Source: Cristatella mucedo (Eukaryota > Bryozoa > Phylactolaemata > Cristatellidae). Taken from it: 64,000 nucleotides of DNA. Shown here one piece after another: positions 57,191 to 64,000 of the stretch (its first letter is position 1; each line of letters starts with the position of its first letter). The notes beneath the pieces were generated by a model. It worked only from the letters and a program-made list of their open reading frames with translations, searched no databases and was not told the DNA's origin. Location of the stretch: NCBI GenBank assembly GCA_009760855.2, contig WPIO01000047.1, forward strand, positions 1,156,001 to 1,220,000, read 5' to 3'. A program made the position numbers and the translations under genes.

Positions 57191-57867
57191 CTCTTGAAGA
57201 GCTCCCTGAATTACTGACACCGATTGATAGTATTAATCTACACTCTTATACTGATGCACTAGCTAGGATTAGCCGGACTAGACGAACTAAAACATGCGTG
57301 TCCAGAGATATCTATGGTTTTGTAACCACGTGTTTGCTGAATCGATCAGATTCTAAAAATACTTGAGATTATTAGCGGGTCCTGAATTTTTATGATTAGG
57401 AACCAATCATGTCATAATCTACCTTTTAGACTTTATAAACAAGTTTCAAGTCATGATTAGGTATTTGTACTCTGGGCTCCTAACAAGAGAGTTGTATGCT
57501 AGGCTGGTGTCTAATGTGTCGATTATGCCTGTGTAATTACTTGTCCGTCTCCCGATTTCTGTATATTAATGGTCCTTCTTCGTATTTTCATTAAATAGAT
57601 GAAACCTCTTTTTATTGATTACTAGGATGTTTACGCCGCCACTTGTACGACTATTCTACTCAGATTTAAAAGTTAGTGAATTTAATCCGTGATCTATGCG
57701 CAAGTGCGCGTCCACCAACTTCCTAGGTTACGACCACACTATAGTTGATGAATCGGCCTGCCGTAAAAGCTAACCGATTTGTCTCCCGGTTCCACTTTGC
57801 AGTAACTTAACTTCTATGCGCTTCGAAAGCCTGCCAGTAGGTTTATACCCAGCTAAGACATCTGCCG
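57191..57867. other. Unassigned AT-rich stretch
   Basis: Nothing recognised. Confidence 0.35.
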
Positions 57868-58045
57868 GACGTGAGCCGTGATGGCACACTAGGTAAGGCG
57901 GTCTCTTTCACGACCTCTGGACCCGAGGTCGTGGGTTTGATTCCTGCGGTGGGCGATTCTGTATCGCCTCTGCAAGCGGTGGTGATAGCCATAAAGGCTC
58001 TTCTGTCGCTATACAAAAAGGCTGTTTAATCAGCTAGGATTTATT
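57868..58045 (+). mobile_element. SINE-D, full length
   Basis: GTGAGCCGTGATGGCACACT head, A box TGGCACACTAGG, B box GGGTTTGATTCC near 57934, and tail GTCGCTATACAAAAAGGCTG...AATCAGCTAGG. It ends in an ATTT repeat. Confidence 0.88.
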
Positions 58046-58799
58046 TATTTATTAAACCTGGGAAATAATGGAGCGTAAAGCAGACAATAATTGAGTGGGA
58101 TTTGAAAGACGACGTCGTAGACGAAGACCATAAGTCTCAACTGCTTGAGCATCCGTGCATGGAGGATCTCTGCTTTTTGAGGTATGCTCACTAATCGTGT
58201 TCTAGTTTGCGATTGTTTTAGGTACAGCATGAAATAGAACATAAGCCAGAGGTCTCCGCCTGTCTGCAGACGTGTAAAGTGCTATTGACCAAAAACTTGA
58301 CAATGCAGAAGGGTTTAACTGAGCCGTCGAAATACAGCTCGACAGTTTGGCGAAAAGTCATTGCCAAAGAAAAGACCCTTTTGCATTATCCGCGTGTGTG
58401 GCCTATTTAATATAGAATTATAACATAGAATAAATTACAGTGTAGATATAATATAATATAGAAAATTTAGACTTCCAATCTTATGTATCAACAGATGGAG
58501 GCAAATAAAGAGGAAGCTGGTCAGACTTTGGGTCATAAATAAATTGGAGGAGCTTACTGGACCTACCACAAAAGCTGTCGATCATGAGTTAAAAGTTATT
58601 TCTGAACAAACGTTGCAACTAATAAATGTTGCGTAATATTCTTAATTGATTTTGATAAAGATTCTAAATTCTTAAAAATGCTGGAGTTGTATGACTCGCC
58701 AGCTGTTGTGCGCGTGCTGCTCGGGCACCTTTTGCTGAACTTAATCAAGTAATTCTTAAACGGTCACCACGTGATTTTCCGGTTCTAAGTTCTGCATTC
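58046..58799. other. Unassigned AT-rich stretch
   Basis: Nothing recognised. Confidence 0.35.
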
Positions 58800-59400
58800 A
58801 GGGATCGTAAAAACTATTACATAGTTTCGCTTTGACTTTTTTGTCAAAAATTCTTAAAGCGATTGTCGCTAAACAGCTTATAGCGTGCATTGAATAGTCT
58901 GTCATAATAATTTCAGTTAGGTAATCGGCGTCATCAATTCACAGAAACTGCTCTCCTTTATGTAACCAATGTCATCATATGCTGCAAAGACGACGGGAAT
59001 GTCACTGCCCTAGCCCTGCTAGATATATCTGCTGCTTTCGCAAATATTAATTACGATATCTTAAGTGCACGATTGCGAACAATTATTGGTCTGGCAAACG
59101 AGGTAATAGCACCGTTTGAATCGTGCTTATCCGATCGCGTTCAATCAGCATTGTAGGATGTTCGTGTCGCTTCTACCAGGCCAGTCGTACGTGGAATACT
59201 AGAAGGATCCGTCCTCGGTCCTGTGTTGTTCTCTTTTTACACCGAACCTCTGGGAAAAGTGAGTCCAGTCCATGAGATCGGCTATAACTTGAACGCCGAC
59301 GATTATCGGTTGTAATTTTCATTTAAACCGTCAGAATCTGCAACAGCGTCTGATAAACTGAATGCTTGCCTTTCAGACATTTGATCCTGGATTTCGGAAA
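58800..59400 (+). pseudogene. LINE-B reverse transcriptase remnant
   Basis: The translated pieces show ETALLYVTNVIICCKDDGN, LLDISAAFANINYDILSARL, a stop after VQSAL, then GILEGSVLGPVLFSFYTEPL, and NADDYRL where active elements have Y[AG]DD. The first residue of the box is Asn (AAC) instead of Tyr, and a stop follows at once, so the copy is dead. Confidence 0.85.
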
Positions 59401-60344
59401 ATTTCCTTAACGGTGATAAAAATGGATGGCTACTGTTAGGAAACCCCAAGATTGTTGCGTTCTGGAAGACTTTTCTCTTCTGAAAGGTTATTCTGCTGTG
59501 CAACCGTCGACGCATTTTCTGAATGTAGATATCGCATCTGACACCGGCTTAATTTGGAAAGTTTCATTACAACGAGCTTAAAGTCAGGTCATTCATTACA
59601 TGCACAGACCAGGCATCACTAAAGCCTCAGCTCCAACAAGATGCGTCTCATCCGGCTGCAGCCTCCCATCTCGCCCAGTAAACGCATGACTATTTCGTAC
59701 TTGCGTAATTGTTTTCGTTGTGCTTAACAGAGCACGATTCAGTGCATGTCACAAGCAGCCGCAGGTCCTGCTCGCCGGCGGCGCGGCAGAGCGTTTTCCT
59801 TTTACTTTTCGCTCCAGTGTGCTGATCTAAGCATGATAACTATTTGCTTTCGTACGCTTGTCTAAACATGATGCCTACCGCGCACACTGTCACAAATCCC
59901 GAGATATTGATTCTCCTGCATTGATTTATAAAGCTCATAGGGAGCGACACGTGTGCTTGTTCGTGCACGTTTCTCTGAGAACGTTGTGTCTCCGCATTTC
60001 GTATCTATGCATACGCATTTCGCCAATGCCTTATTAGCCTAAACAGCTAGCCATCACCTTCGATCTCCATCTGAGATTAGGATCTATCTTCTGCGGTAGC
60101 TTGCAGAAAATGTAACTGGATCCTAGGTTTTGTCTCGGCTATATTATTGTAGTTTCCTTTGGGCCTGACTACCGAAAAAGTCATTAAGCCACTGAAGCTG
60201 GCGAAGAATATGGCTGAAAGGCTAGTTTACAAATCCAAGAGGTTTGACCACGAGTCTCCTTTGCTGAATGATCTTAGATGGCTGCCGGTTGATTAACGAA
60301 TACTGAGCAAAGTTCTTATTCTGACTCACAAGGCCCGCCAGGGC

Positions 60345-60581
60345 TTGGCTCCTCCATATCTAGCCGAACTGCTGCACCAGCTGCACCATCCTCGTGCCCT
60401 TAGGTCCTATACGGACAATAAATTAGCTGTTTTATGCCTCGACTTAAAATCGATAGAAGCTTTCGCTTTTGAGGTCCTAGATTGTGAAATTATTTCACCA
60501 CTCTCACTCAACAACTACTCTCCCCTGCTGCCAATTATGGCAGCGTTTTCCAGCCGTCCTGAACTGCTACTTTTATTTTAA
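60345..60581 (+). pseudogene. LINE-B RT C-terminal remnant
   Basis: APPYLAELLHQLHHPRALRS and YTDNKLAVLCLDLKS correspond to residues in the minus-strand frame 13008-13256 (APSYLAELLHQFQPLRALGS). The frame drifts after the SFxxAGPKLWNSL position. Confidence 0.8.
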
Positions 60582-60780
60582 CTCACTACCTCAACTATTC
60601 TGCTGACTCAACTATATTGCTCACTTTCTCCTTGCTGCCTGTGGTGAAGGCTGTTGGCTACCGAAGGAGTACCGAAAACCGCTAAGGCTTCGAGTGGGTC
60701 GTAGAAGAATCTCTCGTGTCAGACCCACTTGGTCTTTATGCCTTGGTGAAGTCACAGACGGAGATATGTTACTTTACTTT

Positions 60781-61512
60781 CCTGCATTAGTAAATTCTTT
60801 CTTTTCGTCACCTCAGGTAAAATGATTAAGCGCATTGAATAGTGTCGCTTTGTTAATAATAATGCTTTGCTTCTGTTGCTCCTTTTGTTAGAGCCAAGTA
60901 TTGGAACAAAGCTTATTGTTCTTGTTCAGTTTACATATAATGCTTATGGCTAATTTTATTGAATATATTAAATTTGAAAAAGCATAGAAACCTAATAAAG
61001 TTAGCACTACCAAATTAGATATCGGGTACAAATAAAGATGAATGCGTATTTTTCCCATCGAATTTAAAACCATGATTCCCACAGTGCACGATGTGGTTCC
61101 AGCGTTACATCAATCATTTGGCTGAAGTTAGCGGATCATGAATGATGCAAAGCTTGAGCAGAATCCTGTGTTCCAGTTATCAAAGTTGGAGCCAAAAAAG
61201 GTTCAGATCAGCTAGCGAAAGATAGTCAATGCTAAGCTCATATGGAAAGTAACCTCCGTTGCAGGTACGAGCACTCGACTGTCTCTTTTAGTCAAGTCGA
61301 CTCTTGAAGCTTGCATTCATCTTGCGTCCAGTGCATCGGTATCCTTTGCTTGTTCCCCAGTGAAGTAGAACATGGCATATCGTTCAGTCGTCGAGCTTTA
61401 TCCTTCACTGAAACGTTTATTTCAAGTTTATTTCAATGAAATGCTCCACTCTTTAAGTCTCTCTCTCACTCTAAAACTATTTTCTCTCTCTCAATCTCTC
61501 CTTCACGCACTC
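60781..61512. other. Unassigned AT-rich stretch
   Basis: Nothing recognised before the compound microsatellite. Confidence 0.35.
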
Positions 61513-61940
<428 letters not shown>

Positions 61941-61942
<2 letters not shown>

Positions 61943-62947
61943 CTCAGCTCACTCGCAGTTTCAAATGAGCTTCATGGTCGAAGCTTTTCGCTGTCACACT
62001 CAATCGCCTAGTTTCAAATGTCAAACCTAGAAGTTAAGGCCCATACGACACTTAGAGCTGCAAGCGAGGGAGAGGACATTGTAGTGGTTCATGCCGTTAA
62101 GGGCGTTTTCTCGTGTTACGATGTTATGAGCGACGAGTCGCTTTTAGCAGTGGCCATCGACGGCATCAACATCTCCGCTGTTAATTGGCTTACCTTGTTG
62201 CATGATTACGTTCACCAATTTTAGACTTCGATGTGGCGTGGGCGCCCGCTACCGCCGCGAGACGGCTCACAAGCTTAATCGGTGCATCGCATATGACAGG
62301 CAAATGCCACTCAACGAATGCTGACTTTCTGAAACTTTTTGGACAAAGTTTTTAATAGTGCCACCGTGCCCAGTAGCACAGAAGATTGTAGCCAAAAGGG
62401 TCTCATCCAAATTATATGCCGACGTTGCGAGGTCGCTCGTGGTTCTCGCGAGAGCCTCGCCGTTCGAGCTTCCCACGAATTCCCTGCTCATTCTTCGAAG
62501 GTTGACAAGAAAGTTTCACCTTTATTTATAAATAGAAAACACTTTAGGAAGCCATTCGTTCTGACCTGCTTAACTCGATCTGCTCTTTAATCAAAGAGAA
62601 AGAAATACGTGCAGTCAGATTATCGTTAACGAGGCCGTTTGTCTGCGGCTGCTAGCCGAAAGCGCAAGGACGTGGCCGGAAAGAAACGACTCGGGACGTC
62701 AGATTTAGTGGCGGCTGTACTTTACTGCCCTGCGCGCTCGGATCGAAACTGTGCGATAACCCGTCCCAGTCCTCGCCTTGCTAGGGCGTGGTCGCAGTGA
62801 GAGCGTGCCCGCCACTGGCAAATGCTTTGAGGGCAGCAGCTGCGGCGGCGGCATACTTAGTCTCTCGCAGTTTCCCTATTTGTCCAGCGTCTGCTCAGTC
62901 CGACACTCAGACCGGCGGGAGCGTCGCACAATTGGCATAATTGTTTA
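61941..62947. other. Unassigned stretch with short protein-like frames
   Basis: The plus frame 62018-62224 (68 residues: EGEDIVVVHAVKGVFSCYDV, then LLAVAIDGINISAVNW) and the minus frame 62267-62491 look more protein-like than chance, but I recognise no family and see no splice pattern. The end is CpG-rich. Confidence 0.2.
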
Positions 62948-63045
62948 TGATAATAACAATAATAAAACATTTGATTTAGCCCCCTCAGAGAACTCAATCT
63001 ATTTCGTGGCACTTTACATTTGTTGCAAAGGAAGCACGATCGATC
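62948..63045 (-). mobile_element. L2-A antisense tail stub
   Basis: ATAATAACAATAATAAAACA tail, then CCCCTCAGAGAACTCAATCT, the antisense hairpin, and TTTGTTGCAAAGGAAGCACG. It is cut off after about 100 bp. Confidence 0.8.
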
Positions 63046-63744
63046 GTTCAGAGTCGCATGCAAGCCCAGCGCCCGCAGGGTTAGGAGCGACTGGGCTGCT
63101 GCAACGCGGTGCTCGCAGTATTGCTACCGACTTGGTGCCGGCGATGAACCCGACGGGTGTAATCAGTCTCGTATACGGCAGTAACGCAGCGCTGACCGGG
63201 ATGACGCTAAAGATCATCCTCCTGTTGACTTTAATTGACTTGCCTCTACAGCAAATAAACTTCTTTTGAAGGTCAAGTTCTTGCACTCATGTCTGGCCTA
63301 CTGTGTTAGGTTTTCCAAATAGTCCCTGTCTTCTAAGCATGAGCTAAGGCTGTGTAGCCACGTAACATAGGGAAATTCGGATGAGCGACGTTTGAGTATG
63401 AGAGCATTGAACATTACTTTCAACGAAATGCCTAAGTAAGCTCAAACCGTTGCTAAGCAAACTCTTATTACGCTGCTGAAAAGCTGCTATCTGGGCGAGC
63501 ATCTGCAGGAATGATTCGCAAAGCGTTGCATGATAAGCCCATAAGGCTTTCGCAATTCTTCAGACGATTTACCCCCTAATAAGACCATTGGCTTATTTGT
63601 CACTACTGCGTATCTGTTGCACTCCGGCAGTTCGTTAAGCAAAGCTGGTAGCTAAAAATGGCGGCGTTTCGTTCAAAAGAAATAGCGCAGCGTCATGCTA
63701 GTGTATGTCTTAAAAAGAGTGTGAGAGCATTAGCTCAGCTTTGT
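63046..63744. other. Unassigned stretch
   Basis: Nothing recognised; complementary frames at 62778-63286 are unsupported. Confidence 0.35.
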
Positions 63745-63845
63745 AGAAAGGATAGTAATTGCATTCGTAAAGTGCCTAGCCTAGAAAGAGGTTAAGTTCT
63801 CTGAGGGTGCTACACAGATGCATTTATATTATCATTATTATTCAA
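63745..63845 (+). mobile_element. L2-A sense tail stub
   Basis: TAAAGTGCCTAGCCTAGAAA, GAGGTTAAGTTCTCTGAGGG and a TTATATTATCATTATTATT tail. The body upstream is not recognisable. Confidence 0.8.
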
Positions 63846-64000
63846 ACCTACCCACCTTCCATAGGTCACCTCCGATAGTGCGAATTTTTTATTATATGCA
63901 TCTGCGTGCTGAAATTGTGCACGCATAAATGATCAGCTGATGTGGTTTCCAGCATATGGTAAGTGCAAAGAATAGACCTAGTACTCTTTCGGCGATATAC

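Larger units (their letters stand above)
58800..60780 (+). mobile_element. LINE-B, longest copy, 2 kb
   Basis: Runs from the RT N-terminal block (KILKAIVAKQLIACIE near 58850) through motif A (ALLDISAAFANINYDIL near 59010), motif B (EGSVLGPVLFSFYTEPLG near 59200) and the catalytic box (59292-59303) to the C-terminal block at 60340-60420, the GCTATACAAA-equivalent block and the terminus CAGACGGAGATATGTTACTT. Multiple stops and frameshifts. It is the reference copy for the family here. Confidence 0.85.

Overview
The window is repeat-rich DNA from a eukaryote, most likely an invertebrate metazoan (inference; I cannot name a taxon). The grounds are long dinucleotide arrays, tRNA-derived SINEs, dozens of decayed LINE copies on both strands, and no operons, Shine-Dalgarno sites or dense long ORFs. 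I found no host protein-coding gene, rRNA, true tRNA gene or CRISPR array that I can support. The only long intact reading frame (39992-41794) is a retrotransposon reverse transcriptase.

Four retroposon families account for much of the window; the names are mine. L2-A is an L2/CR1-like non-LTR retrotransposon with an APE-type endonuclease, a reverse transcriptase with a YADD box, a 3' hairpin and an (ATT)n tail. LINE-B is a second non-LTR family whose 3' end reads AGACGGAGATACATTACATT. SINE-C is a tRNA-derived SINE whose 3' tail resembles the L2-A tail. SINE-D is a tRNA-derived SINE of about 176 bp with clear A and B boxes. L2-A copies range from very old (4335-5460) to three nearly identical recent 3' ends (28050-28822, 39812-42029, 49527-49694).

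Layout. 0-13.5 kb: LINE-B, SINE-D and several antisense L2-A copies, with a GGACGGACGTGAC minisatellite at 6.6 kb. 13.5-22.5 kb: CT and GT arrays, short LINE and SINE fragments, a perfect 47-nt palindrome at 19.77 kb and GC-rich DNA at 21.4 kb. 22.5-26.9 kb: mostly unique sequence in which I recognise nothing. 26.9-42.3 kb: the densest retroposon nest, including a 3.1-kb antisense L2-A copy with endonuclease remnants (33.8-36.95 kb) and the intact-RT copy inserted inside an older antisense L2-A copy. 42.4-46 kb: GC-rich DNA and a 160-bp pure GA array. 46-54.3 kb: sparse fragments, including one very young L2-A tail and a 128-bp AT array. 54.3-57.2 kb: an old L2 copy split by a 1.06-kb element with inverted ends, an 8-bp target duplication and a TTTAGGG-like core, followed by an antisense LINE with YGDD. 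57.9-60.8 kb: SINE-D and the longest LINE-B copy. 61.5-61.94 kb: a compound CT-AT-CT array. 62-64 kb: little of note beyond two LINE tails.

The elements act on one another. The L2-A RT is the probable source of the recent insertions. SINE-C, sharing the L2-A tail, is a likely parasite of that enzyme. Retroposon tails and one RT coding stretch appear to have seeded several AT microsatellites.
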